Assembly: GCF_000235365.1 (NCBI RefSeq)
Contig: NC_016451.1
Coordinates: forward strand, 1,116,001 to 1,180,000
Reading direction: 5' to 3'
Source of the DNA: Eremothecium cymbalariae DBVPG#7215
Taxonomy: Eukaryota > Ascomycota > Saccharomycetes > Saccharomycetales > Saccharomycetaceae
DNA: 64,000 nt
The notes under the pieces: generated by a model
Database searches by the model: none
What the model saw: the letters and a program-made list of their open reading frames with translations, nothing else
What the model was told of the DNA's origin: nothing
Program-made: the position numbers and the translations under genes
Shown here: piece by piece, positions 36,818 to 46,364 of the stretch
How positions within the stretch are numbered: position 1 is the first letter of the stretch
How the letters are laid out: the number at the start of each line of letters is the position of its first letter

Positions 36818-37430
36818 CTTTTTCTATATTGATTGATCTGTTGTTTTGAAAAGAACTAATATATTTCTGAATCTTTTTATTTTTGATACTTTATTTCTCA
36901 TATTAATAATAATGAACATTTGTATCTTTTATACATTAACTTTTATTTCTATAGGTACTGACTGATACAGATAATTTTATATTATTTCTAATTGTTTTGA
37001 CAAATTATACAATGTTTTATAGAAATTAAAAATAAAAAACAAACGGTGAATAATTTATATCTATCTTCTTATTTATTAAAATATTCATTTTTGCAGCAAT
37101 CTTCTCTTTATTATACTGTTTTCAATATAAATTCCATCATTAATCGAGATTAAATATGTTTTTTCTTAACGTCAACCAAGTAACTTAATTATTGATTATG
37201 TAATGTGCTTTGACGCTCTCTTGCATCTTACGAAGACCTAGATTACAAATGACTAAATATCTTTAATTTGAGATTTTTGTAAGGTTATTATTTATATTAT
37301 ACAAGTATATGCAAAATTAAAGACGCTTGTACGTTCTGTTAATTGTTCATTAAAAGATGTATTCTTCTAGTAAATATCAGTAGTGTCTGAAGTTGAACGG
37401 TAGCCCGGACAGTTGTTGCTGCATTTGTTT
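36818..37430. other. Convergent intergenic region PDR5/CHS3
   Basis: About 610 bp between two convergent genes and very AT-rich, with many T/A tracts suited to 3'-end formation. There is no gene, tRNA or repeat that I can see. Confidence 0.6.
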
Positions 37431-37660
37431 TTATTGTCTCTTTACTTCTTCACGTTCTTTTTGTTGTAGTTGAAATTGCTGTTGATGGAGTTGTAGCTGT
37501 TGTTGATGGAGTTGGAATTGTTTTTGGAGGTGTTCTTGTTGCAGCCTTTGTTGTAGACGTTGTTTTTCATGTTTTTGGAACCGTTTTTGAAGCTCTTCTT
37601 GATGTCGTTGCTGTTGTGATAGTTTATCTTCTTGGGTTTGTGGTTCATACTTTGGAATTA
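37431..37660 (-). repeat. Gln-rich coding tract in CHS3 tail
   Basis: The last 70 or so codons are dominated by CAA/CAG and CAT, in imperfect repeats such as LHQQQLQLHQQQFQLQQ. It is likely length-variable. The other strand and frames give an Asn-rich shadow reading without meaning. Confidence 0.85.
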
Positions 37661-40600
37661 TTTCTGGTTGTTGTTCTTTCTTTTGATAACGCCGTTGTTC
37701 CACTTGTTGCCAGACTTTGGGGGCTTGATGATTAGTTGCCAGTAATTCTGGATATGGAACTGGAGGTGGTACACTTGGAGAATGATAGATAACTAGCTTA
37801 TGCCTAGAAGAAAATTCGTTATCTCCTGTACCCTCTAAGTCCGATCCTGGAGCCTCAGAATCAGTCTCCAGTACAGGGAAGACATCACAACTCTCTATAG
37901 CTTTCGTATCTTCTTCCTCTACCTCAGTCATATTTTCAACTTTGTTGTTAATTCTTTCAATCCTGTCCATTCTTTCATATTCTCTCCAAGTTTTCATTTG
38001 AATTCGAGATCCATCAAAGTCACCCTCTCCATCATAGTGATTTCCTTTATCACCACCAGGAACCTGTCTGGTGTCTCCCCATGAGAAATCGTCAAATTTC
38101 CAAAATGCATAGGTTGGTAATATAAAATTCCAGATTGGCAACGCAATTAAATAGATTCCCATCCAAATCAAATAAGACCACCTTGTAGCTGTAACAACTA
38201 TAAGTAATCCAGGTAAACCTAATATGATCGCCAATAATTCTAAAGTAATAATAGGTGCAGGTCGAGCTACTATAGCACACAGGACAACATATATGGTCAA
38301 GCAGATTGCTAATGGTAAGACAACAGTTCCAATCAATTCTATCGCAATAACAAATTGCATAGAAAAACAAAAGGTACCACATAGATCATTGATTAAAACT
38401 AATTCCATCAAGTTATGCACGGTAGAATTGATCCAACGACGCCTCTGCGATAGTAAAACCTTAAATTTATCTGGGACGATTGTCTTACAAGCAGCTTTTG
38501 GTACAAAAATCTGTTTGCGTTTAGGAAACGTTTTTAACATCAACGAGGACAAATATCTATCCTCACCTAATAACAATAAGTTCTTTTTGTGTAAGGTGTT
38601 GGTTACATTATCAGAATAACGTTCAACAATATCGGGGTTACAGAGAATAGGAACCCAAAACCCATCGTCTCCCTTCGGACATTTAATTCGGTAAACAGAA
38701 AAACATCCTGGCAAACAGGTTACAGAGCCAAATATGGATTCAAATGCTTTAGCTTGGTGATGAGATATATAATATTCAAAAACTTGAATTGCAGTTACCC
38801 AGGACTTTCTCTTGTTGGCAATTTTAGTTTCTCCACATAACCCCATCACTTTCGGATCTTTAACAATTTCAGCAACCATGTGACTTAATGAATCCGGGAA
38901 GACTTTAGTATCAGCATCAACCATTAAAACAAACTCATAAAAATCACTCATTAAGCCTGTAACCTGCCAAATATTTTTCAAGATTTCATATTCTAATCTA
39001 GTCATTCTTTCTTCAAATGTTACTTTCTGTAAAAATGACATCAAAATCACTTGAGAATCACGTTTACCTCTATTTCCAGCTTTTGCAGTATCTTGTTCAT
39101 CTGAAGTTCCGCATTTCACAATACATATCATTGGCACCCTTTGTTGTTTCTCTAGAGGAACTGTATTCTCATCATATTTATAAAACCCACCATAAACTTT
39201 TGCCATATTATGTCTTTTAGATCCATAGGCAACCGCAACATAAGAATGCGCTTGAACTTGGGCTGGAGGAACGACAAAATCTTCCATCATGTCTAACGCA
39301 ATTTCTGGAGTATATTTACTATTCCCTGTACCCTTGATTAAACCATCGCATATTACTATTAGTAATTTATGGGAGTTTGAATAAGTAGTGGTAGATAAAG
39401 AATCTAATGTTGTGCGCAAGCCTTCTTCATTTTCTGAATAGCAGGTAACAAAGCAAATACCATGTATTAAAGGATATCCAAAAGGAATATAATCTGGTGC
39501 CGGCTGAGGGATAACTTTCGGATGAATTGTAGACGGATCCAAACTATTAATTTGATGTTGTGAAAACAAATCATCAGTGAAAGCAGTTGAGTATGCAAGA
39601 TATGGAGACTTCGATGTGTTCAATAAAAACGAGGAATCTTCAATAGCCGCTTCCTTGAGTAAACTTTGTATAGCCATGGTAGTTACACCGTAGCTCTTTA
39701 ACTTTTTTATCATTTTTTCATCAGTTGAAGGATTTAAGTTAGCTTTAGGAAAATCAAATTTAGAACGACCCTTGGATAATATATTTAGACTGGATTCCTT
39801 CTTGAAATTGTTTCTCAAAGATGGTTCCACCGTTTTAATTGGACCCTGCTTATTAATGTTTTCTGACCAATCTTCGATATCGTTAGCCATTTTTGCCAAA
39901 GTCTTATTATCAACGGGAAATGCGCCCTGCTTTCTTGCCACACACCAATGGAAATAACAAGATACAATAAACTTAATAGCAACAATTGACAAAATGAAAA
40001 CTAAAGATATATATAAAATCACTTCGGAAGCAATGCAACCAACTGTATCCGAATCTATGACTCCAACCTTAACGATTTCCGTCAAGCAACGAGCTAGCCG
40101 TTTGTCATGGCTATTAGATAAAATCACAGAAATATCGTATCCTTTCAAGTTGGCATTTCGCAAGTCATCAAAAGCTCCTGGAATCTCAAGATCATCCATT
40201 TGTAACCAATCTAATAAATCTAAATCAATTACTTCATCGTTGTAAACCACTAGATTTCTTGTGGAGTTTCTTATATCTTCCCAAGTAAAGAACACATCCG
40301 CATTAGCCTCCAAATTATAATATGCATCCCTTGCCATGTTCGTAGTATGACAAGCCCAGCCACTGTAATAGGCATTTGGACTAAAATCAGGAGTTGAGGT
40401 TCCATCTTGATCAACCACTTTACAAGGAAAATACCAAGCCACATCGTCGCCTTCGTGTGGAATAGTACAGTTTTCCCTGGGTCTAATCAACCCCCTACAG
40501 TTACCATTGACATTTTGGAAAAGGAAAGATCCAATTTTACCTCCTGCACTAATCGGTGGATATAGAATATTGGTATTCTCCTCAATACCTGCTGCTGCTG

Positions 40601-41171
40601 GGTGTGCAGATGTCCCCAAATTATAAGCTTTGCCATGAATGATCAAAAATTCCCCCGTTACCTCATTATTACGAAGCCTACTTCTGTCAGAGCTACAGAC
40701 CGAATTTGTGAAACCAAATGTCAAATAAGCAACAAAAATACCACAGTATAGGATTACAGAAATCAAACCGACCTTTTCTCTCCAAGCAAATTGCCGTTCC
40801 TTCTTTGGCATACCGCATAATTCTAGTAAGGGTCCTGGTGCCCAAAAAGTGATCAAATAACAATAGAACTGCCAAAGTGACAATGGATCATCTTCTCTTT
40901 TCGGCGCAATTTTGGGTTTAAGAGTGTATACCTCTTCATTAGGGCTTTTCTCGGGTTCTGGTTCTGTAGTTGGCCTAACACCAGTTGTAGAAGGGTTAAC
41001 TTTCATCTGCGTTTCTTTCGCCTTCCGTGCATAAAAATGGTGAGGGTGAGATGGGTCATTCAAATGACTCCTCTCAGGTCTCACTAAAGATCCGGTTCTG
41101 CGAATTACGCTTCCCTTCGGTGAGCCTTTCAGTAAGGATTCGTCACCGAACACGTAATAATCATCCGACAT
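37431..41171 (-). CDS. CHS3: Chitin synthase III catalytic subunit
   Basis: Chs3 makes most cell-wall chitin (bud-neck ring, lateral wall and chitosan precursor) at the plasma membrane, moving through chitosomes with Chs4/Chs5. The N-terminus reads RTGSLVRPERSHLNDPSHPH as in the family. Membrane helices lie near 125-150 and 385-410. The GT2 domain contains VLMVDADTKVFPDSL (donor Asp), FGSVTCLPGCFSVYR, LLLGEDRYLSSLML and LSQRRRWINSTVHN (QRRRW at about 907), followed by C-terminal helices and WKFDDFSWGDTRQVPGG. Length is 1246 aa against 1165 in S. cerevisiae. After the usual end near residue 1070 there is an extra tail of about 175 residues, Pro-containing and then very Gln-rich. It lies next to CHS2 here. 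Confidence 0.95.
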   Translation of the reverse strand: MSDDYYVFGDESLLKGSPKGSVIRRTGSLVRPERSHLNDPSHPHHFYARKAKETQMKVNPSTTGVRPTTEPEPEKSPNEEVYTLKPKIAPKREDDPLSLWQFYCYLITFWAPGPLLELCGMPKKERQFAWREKVGLISVILYCGIFVAYLTFGFTNSVCSSDRSRLRNNEVTGEFLIIHGKAYNLGTSAHPAAAGIEENTNILYPPISAGGKIGSFLFQNVNGNCRGLIRPRENCTIPHEGDDVAWYFPCKVVDQDGTSTPDFSPNAYYSGWACHTTNMARDAYYNLEANADVFFTWEDIRNSTRNLVVYNDEVIDLDLLDWLQMDDLEIPGAFDDLRNANLKGYDISVILSNSHDKRLARCLTEIVKVGVIDSDTVGCIASEVILYISLVFILSIVAIKFIVSCYFHWCVARKQGAFPVDNKTLAKMANDIEDWSENINKQGPIKTVEPSLRNNFKKESSLNILSKGRSKFDFPKANLNPSTDEKMIKKLKSYGVTTMAIQSLLKEAAIEDSSFLLNTSKSPYLAYSTAFTDDLFSQHQINSLDPSTIHPKVIPQPAPDYIPFGYPLIHGICFVTCYSENEEGLRTTLDSLSTTTYSNSHKLLIVICDGLIKGTGNSKYTPEIALDMMEDFVVPPAQVQAHSYVAVAYGSKRHNMAKVYGGFYKYDENTVPLEKQQRVPMICIVKCGTSDEQDTAKAGNRGKRDSQVILMSFLQKVTFEERMTRLEYEILKNIWQVTGLMSDFYEFVLMVDADTKVFPDSLSHMVAEIVKDPKVMGLCGETKIANKRKSWVTAIQVFEYYISHHQAKAFESIFGSVTCLPGCFSVYRIKCPKGDDGFWVPILCNPDIVERYSDNVTNTLHKKNLLLLGEDRYLSSLMLKTFPKRKQIFVPKAACKTIVPDKFKVLLSQRRRWINSTVHNLMELVLINDLCGTFCFSMQFVIAIELIGTVVLPLAICLTIYVVLCAIVARPAPIITLELLAIILGLPGLLIVVTATRWSYLIWMGIYLIALPIWNFILPTYAFWKFDDFSWGDTRQVPGGDKGNHYDGEGDFDGSRIQMKTWREYERMDRIERINNKVENMTEVEEEDTKAIESCDVFPVLETDSEAPGSDLEGTGDNEFSSRHKLVIYHSPSVPPPVPYPELLATNHQAPKVWQQVEQRRYQKKEQQPEIIPKYEPQTQEDKLSQQQRHQEELQKRFQKHEKQRLQQRLQQEHLQKQFQLHQQQLQLHQQQFQLQQKEREEVKRQ

Positions 41172-41904
41172 CTTGTTTCAGTATCCTATACTTTATCAGT
41201 TGAGAGCTGATCTATTCTGTTAAGAATTCTGCTTTAGAGTTTATAAGGATAGAAATCATATATTATACATTGAAGTCAATTTGGCTATTTAACTTATGTC
41301 CAATCCCACAGAAGCATTAGATTTCAATTTCTGTCATTTCACAAAACGCAAAATTTGGTCAATTATTAGACTGCGACGCGCGTCGTAAGACTTAAAACGA
41401 ATGCATGATCTCGACGACGACAAGCAAAAACAAACGTCTTAATGTTAGCCATCATAACGTTTATGTTAAATGTTGTATAACTTTAAAAGTTATAAATGTG
41501 TACAAAATTAGCCTGTGTACAAATATTTGATCGTTACCAAACAAAAATACGAACATTCTCATGACTGAGGTTTAGGAGATATCGACTCTAAATATTACTG
41601 TATCTCAAAGTCACGAATTTTATATCGATTGTCCTCTTTCCAGATCTATGATTATAAAAATAACTATGTATTTATTGTTGTTAGAACTTTTCTTGCAACC
41701 TCAAAAAAGAGTGTCAGAATTTAGAATCTTAATGCTTGATCATCTATCTGGTTTCCAATAATAAGACTGTTAAGAAAAAAGGGAAAGGTTTAAAAATTAA
41801 TATACATATATTTCTCTCTTTCACGTAACACGCAACAGGTCATGGCTACCTTTTGAGACAACGGGTTGAGTCAAACACAGCATGTTTGTACCGAATAATA
41901 ATGG
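41172..41904. other. CHS3 promoter region
   Basis: About 730 bp between the CHS2 stop and the CHS3 start on the same strand. It is AT-rich except for the 12-bp palindrome CGACGCGCGTCG at 41374-41385. No coding potential was seen. Confidence 0.6.
41374..41385. promoter_or_regulatory. CGACGCGCGTCG palindrome, CHS3 promoter
   Basis: A perfect 12-bp CpG-rich palindrome in an otherwise AT-rich promoter, about 200 bp upstream of the CHS3 ATG. It overlaps MCB-like ACGCG cores. The factor is not known to me. Confidence 0.4.
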
Positions 41905-44645
41905 CTAAAAACGGTTGATTTCAGTCTTACGTTTCCAACTTACAATTATTCTTAGGTACTTCATACCCAGGAATGCCAAAGAACCTATAAATCTGAATGC
42001 TGCTAACCCTGCGACAGACCACAAGATAAACATCAAATATTTATTGCTCCCTGGGTCAATAATGTCATAAATTTGGGTAACTGTCATTATCAATATCAGA
42101 TTTGACAACATCCATATCATCACAATTCTTGATCTAATATCCCGATAGTAATCATTTTGCTTTTGGGCAAAGTCGATCTTTGATTTAACCACCTCATCGA
42201 CTTTCAACCTGGATTTTATTTCTTGGTATTTGTTGTCTACATCCTGCGGCCATTCTGTACCTTCAACAATCTGCTTACCGTCTGGACCTTGTGTGACCAT
42301 AGCCTCCGATTTAGGTTTCGAACTTTGAGTGGAGCCTTTTGTACCCCATGAAACATCGTGTGTGTTACAAAATGCAAATATTTGTAAAGTGCAAATAAAA
42401 CTTGGTAGCATTAGGAAATATTGCATTGAAGATGTGAAAATGTGCCATGGGTCAAGATATATAAAGGATGAGGCAACGTACAATCCATATGTGGATAAAA
42501 TAGAAACAATAATATTTGTAAAAACATTATTTGGGGTGCCATCAAAAGTCAAGGAACGAGCAGAGAAGATGAGACCACATATCAAAGCATAAGTGGAACA
42601 GACTGACAACAACACCATGGATATAATGAACAAATGATTTGCCCCCTGCGGTCTGTTACCCATAGAAATAATGAACATTGCTGATAGGTCACAGATGATA
42701 AGATATTTAAAAAAGGTGAAAAGAATCTTACCATGTTGAATTTCGTTAGCCATTGAGCCGGCTAAATAATAAAACGTTAGGAAAAAGTTAGATATACTGA
42801 ACCAGGAGAAGAGCATTTGAATAAACTGATAGAGGAACTCAATATGGAAAAAAAATTTCCTTGTCATTGAATGTTTGGTCCTCCATATCTGAAAAAAATG
42901 TAACTGAGCATATAATGCGGCGAACATTGCTCCATTAAGCCAACGTCTTCTTTGTGAGATAAACTCCGGAGGCTCTTCTGGCACATCAGTTTCCCCCTGG
43001 GCTTCTTTAACATACTTCAAGACCCATTTTGAATCACGTTTGGCCACCAATTCCCAACACAAAATTCTGTCTTCCGCTAAATACATATTAGCGGTAAAAA
43101 CATCATGCTGCCTTCCCTCCATTGATTCTCCAAGAAAGTAAGAGTTTAATGGGCCAGTCCCGTCTTCATGGTTCTTTAATGCACGGTAACGGTAGGCAGA
43201 CAAAGCACCTGGGAGGACTGAGATGTATCCAAATACACTTTCTAAGGGTTTATCCAATATATTGGACATTTTATATTCAAAGTTTTGCGATGCTACCAGT
43301 GGATTTAGTAGCTTTCGACCAAATTTACCCTTCATAGTTTTAATTTGTCCTGCTGCTCCAGCGACGTTGGAATCCATATCAAAAACTTTCCATAAATGGT
43401 AAATGGCAGTATCATTTAACTTAGTTCCAACATCAACCAAGACAGCTATAGTCGGATCTAGTATTGGACAAAAGGCGTTAAATAGCCAACGATGAGAATT
43501 GATTTTTTTTGATTTTCCTCCTTCAAACAGAAGGCAATCTGACATGGGACAATATTTTCACTTTTATAATTAAGCTTTTCGTTGAGAGATATTTGCGTCG
43601 TCAGTTCAAAAATATGTGCCTTTACAGGCTCACCGTTAACCGAAGATTTCGCCATGTCTTCTTGGTACACTCCAATAGAACTCAAATAGTCCAAAGAACC
43701 ACCATTGATCTTAGCCCTACCATCACTAACAATGATAACTTGAACTTTTTTCCAACCATTCTTGCCCCAAACAGGAGACCTTTCACGCTTACATAAATGA
43801 GCTACGTTCCTTTGGATTGAATGTAGAGTCCTTGCTAGTGCGTATTTATCCTCATTGTACATGGTGACACAGACCACAATTTGACATTCACGATCCATTT
43901 CAGCCATTCGAAGGTTGTAGCCTTCCTGGCTATATAGATCCGGTTCACTTGTACAAGCAGTGTATCTCATTTCAGTGAACTCAGGTGAATCCCTACGAGG
44001 CAAAATGTCCAAGAGACCCCTTGGTATCGGATTATCTAATTTTAAAATATTCTTCTGCTTCGCTAATGGTGGAGATCTTCTCACCTCAGACTTCCCACGT
44101 CTAATATACCTCTTTTGGGGGTGGTTCAATTGGAACTGGGTATATCCAAAAGTATCCCCAGATAAAATACTGCTACCGTCATCATTAATTTTACCGGAGT
44201 TATAAGACATTTTCGAAATTTCAATCGAACCTCTTCGAGGCTCCTCTAAATATTGATTTCCCATACCCATCCTTGAACCATGCTTCAAACTTTCGTAGCT
44301 GCCAGGTTCCTCCTCACTATATTCCGTCCCCATATCGACCACAGCATGTGTCCTCCTATTATGAGATAGCTGTAGATTGGAGTCATAACGACTTGGCGGG
44401 TTGGGATGACTCAAGTCTTCGGACGAATACAAGTGCTGCTTCCGAGGAGAATACCTAGCAGCTGCTCTCGATGGAGAAACATTTAGCTTTGGGGGAGAAT
44501 TAATGACTGCGGCGTACCGATTAATTTCATCAGAATCTCTCTGACCAAATGTCAGGGAATAACCGTCTTCTTGCTGAAGGGCAGGTTTCCCAGATGGTTC
44601 GGATACTTTAGGTGACGATAAGATATTCAGAAATGGATTAGACAT
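41905..44645 (-). CDS. CHS2: Chitin synthase II (primary septum); frameshifted
   Basis: Chs2 makes the primary septum at cytokinesis. The N-terminal part (44645 to about 43510) has a disordered phospho-rich head (residues 1-200), then [24 protein letters not shown] and [20 protein letters not shown] of the GT2 domain. It goes out of frame after LKEENQKK. The next frame continues with [58 protein letters not shown] and the C-terminal helices, ending at 41905. One A missing from the A8 run (43503-43510 on the plus strand) joins the parts, giving about 914 codons (S. cerevisiae 963 aa). No other lesion is seen. As CHS2 is needed for normal septation, assembly error is likely. It is divergent from SCO, as in S. 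cerevisiae SCO1/CHS2. Confidence 0.93.
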
Positions 44646-45267
44646 TGTACAATACCGTTCACACCAGCTGTTCGACGACTACAATTTAAAATAAAATACA
44701 GGCTATAAAATCTACCACTTTTATTAGTGTCAATTTATCAATTTCACTACATAGGGTCCAATATTCTTAACATCCCACCCATCCATTTTGGGTATAAGGT
44801 AAACATGAAAGAATACCAGCTAAATAAGTTAATTTATGATTTTCAGGACAAGTTATCAATAGCAATAGTTAAACATAGAACCATATCGATGCATTGATGC
44901 TTCTTTGTGCCATTTCTGTGTCCCAGTAAAGGCCATTTGGTGGATATTTTTTAATAGTTTTGAACCTTAAACCAATGATACATTTTTATTCATTGGCTTA
45001 GTGGAAAGTTAACGCAACATCGGGATAACTTAGTACAAGCTGTTAAACATAAATAAAGATTTGTTTGAGCTAACTTATGCTTGAACAGCTATCTTAGTTC
45101 AAAATGTAATTGTTCTAGTTCGTGTATGATAATTGTTCAAGATTCGCTTTCTGAGCCTTTCAATGACAGGAATTGAATTTTAACGTCCGTGAAATTTTTG
45201 AGTTCTCTTTTCATTCTACGAACAACTGTGCTTTTGGGTTAGAAAGGTTCAAATCAATATCATTTAG
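44646..45267. other. Divergent promoter CHS2/SCO
   Basis: About 620 bp with no gene. It contains a Mcm1-Fkh composite site on the CHS2 side at 44783-44805. The remainder is AT-rich. The CHS2-SCO divergent arrangement is shared with S. cerevisiae. Confidence 0.6.
44783..44805 (+). promoter_or_regulatory. Mcm1-Fkh (SFF) composite site of CHS2
   Basis: CCATTTTGGG (44783-44792) is a CC(N6)GG Mcm1-type box, followed six bases later by GTAAACA (44799-44805), the forkhead core. This arrangement is the G2/M element of CLB2-cluster genes, to which S. cerevisiae CHS2 belongs. It lies about 140-160 bp upstream of the CHS2 ATG. Confidence 0.65.
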
Positions 45268-46164
45268 ATGAGTGTTTTAGGAGGTTATAGAGGTATTCTT
45301 CGTCTAACAAGGTTGCCGTTGGCGTCTTTAAGATATAATGGTGCTGCGATCAGATGTCTTTCTTGTAATGTTTATAAGCTACAAGAACAAAAAGAGCCCC
45401 CTACTAAAAAAAGGCCATTGAGTAGAATTCCAATTGGTGGAAGTAGTTCCAATAATAGTCACGGTGAGAAGAACATTTCTGATGCTATTGAGTTTACAAC
45501 ATGGAAAGCTGCATTGCTATTTATTACTCTTGGTGGTGGTCTTTATTTTTTGTTCTCTAAAGAGAAGAAGAGGTTAGAGGTGGAACGGGAGGCGGAAGCT
45601 AATCGTGGTTATGGTAAGCCTTCTGTGGGTGGACCGTTTAGTTTGGTGGATTTTAATGGGAATGTTTTTACGGAGAAGAACCTTTTGGGCAAGTTTTCTA
45701 TAATATACTTTGGGTTCAGTCGTTGTCCTGATATTTGTCCAGCTGAGTTGGATAAATTGGCAGCATGGCTGGATGGATTGAAAAGTAAGGATATCGAGCT
45801 GCAGCCGGTGTTCATTACGTGTGATCCAGCTAGAGATTCTCCAGAAATTCTTAAAGAATATTTACTTGAATTCCATCCTGATATTATTGGTTTAACTGGT
45901 GAATATAACGCAGTCAAGAATGCATGCAAACAATATAGGGTATATTTCTCTACACCACCCAACTTGAAACCAGGACAAGATTATCTGGTTGATCATTCTA
46001 TTTTCTTTTATTTAATGGACCCAGAGGGTCGTTTTATTGATGTCTTAGGTAGGCAGTATGATGAGGCCTCTGGGCAAGCTAAGATTGAAGAACACATCGA
46101 CGCTTTTGTTCCCGAAGCTGAGCGTCAAAAAAGAAAGGATAACTGGTATTCTTTCTTGTTTTAA
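45268..46164 (+). CDS. SCO1: Mitochondrial copper chaperone Sco (SCO1/SCO2 type)
   Basis: Sco proteins deliver copper to the CuA site of cytochrome oxidase subunit 2 at the inner mitochondrial membrane. The 298-residue product has a basic presequence (RGILRLTRLPLASLRYNG) and a single membrane helix near residues 81-98 (ALLFITLGGGLYFLF). A thioredoxin-like domain follows, with the copper ligands Cys153 and Cys157 in SRCPDICPAELD and His243 in YLVDHS. S. cerevisiae has two copies, SCO1 (295 aa, beside CHS2) and SCO2 (301 aa, beside CHS3 and OLA1). Here one gene lies between CHS2 and OLA1, so it takes both neighbourhoods. The first ATG is used; the presequence fits it. Confidence 0.95.
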   Translation: MSVLGGYRGILRLTRLPLASLRYNGAAIRCLSCNVYKLQEQKEPPTKKRPLSRIPIGGSSSNNSHGEKNISDAIEFTTWKAALLFITLGGGLYFLFSKEKKRLEVEREAEANRGYGKPSVGGPFSLVDFNGNVFTEKNLLGKFSIIYFGFSRCPDICPAELDKLAAWLDGLKSKDIELQPVFITCDPARDSPEILKEYLLEFHPDIIGLTGEYNAVKNACKQYRVYFSTPPNLKPGQDYLVDHSIFFYLMDPEGRFIDVLGRQYDEASGQAKIEEHIDAFVPEAERQKRKDNWYSFLF

Positions 46165-46364
46165 ACTGTTTATATATATTGTGATTGCTAACTACTTGTA
46201 AATATGCTGATTGTTTTTCTTATATATCATTCATATGCAGCGATATGCAGAATTGTATACCCATTGAAGTGCTCACCTACAAATAATTGAAGTATAACTG
46301 TACGACGCAGTATTATAACTATAGCTTCAATAGATATATATCTATATACCTATATGTAATCAGC

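Noticed and set aside
43495..43515. Programmed -1 frameshift as the preferred reading of CHS2
   Set aside because: The slippery heptamer is perfect, but CHS2 is not known to be frameshifted, no strong downstream structure was seen, and two more genes in the window have the same kind of homopolymer loss.
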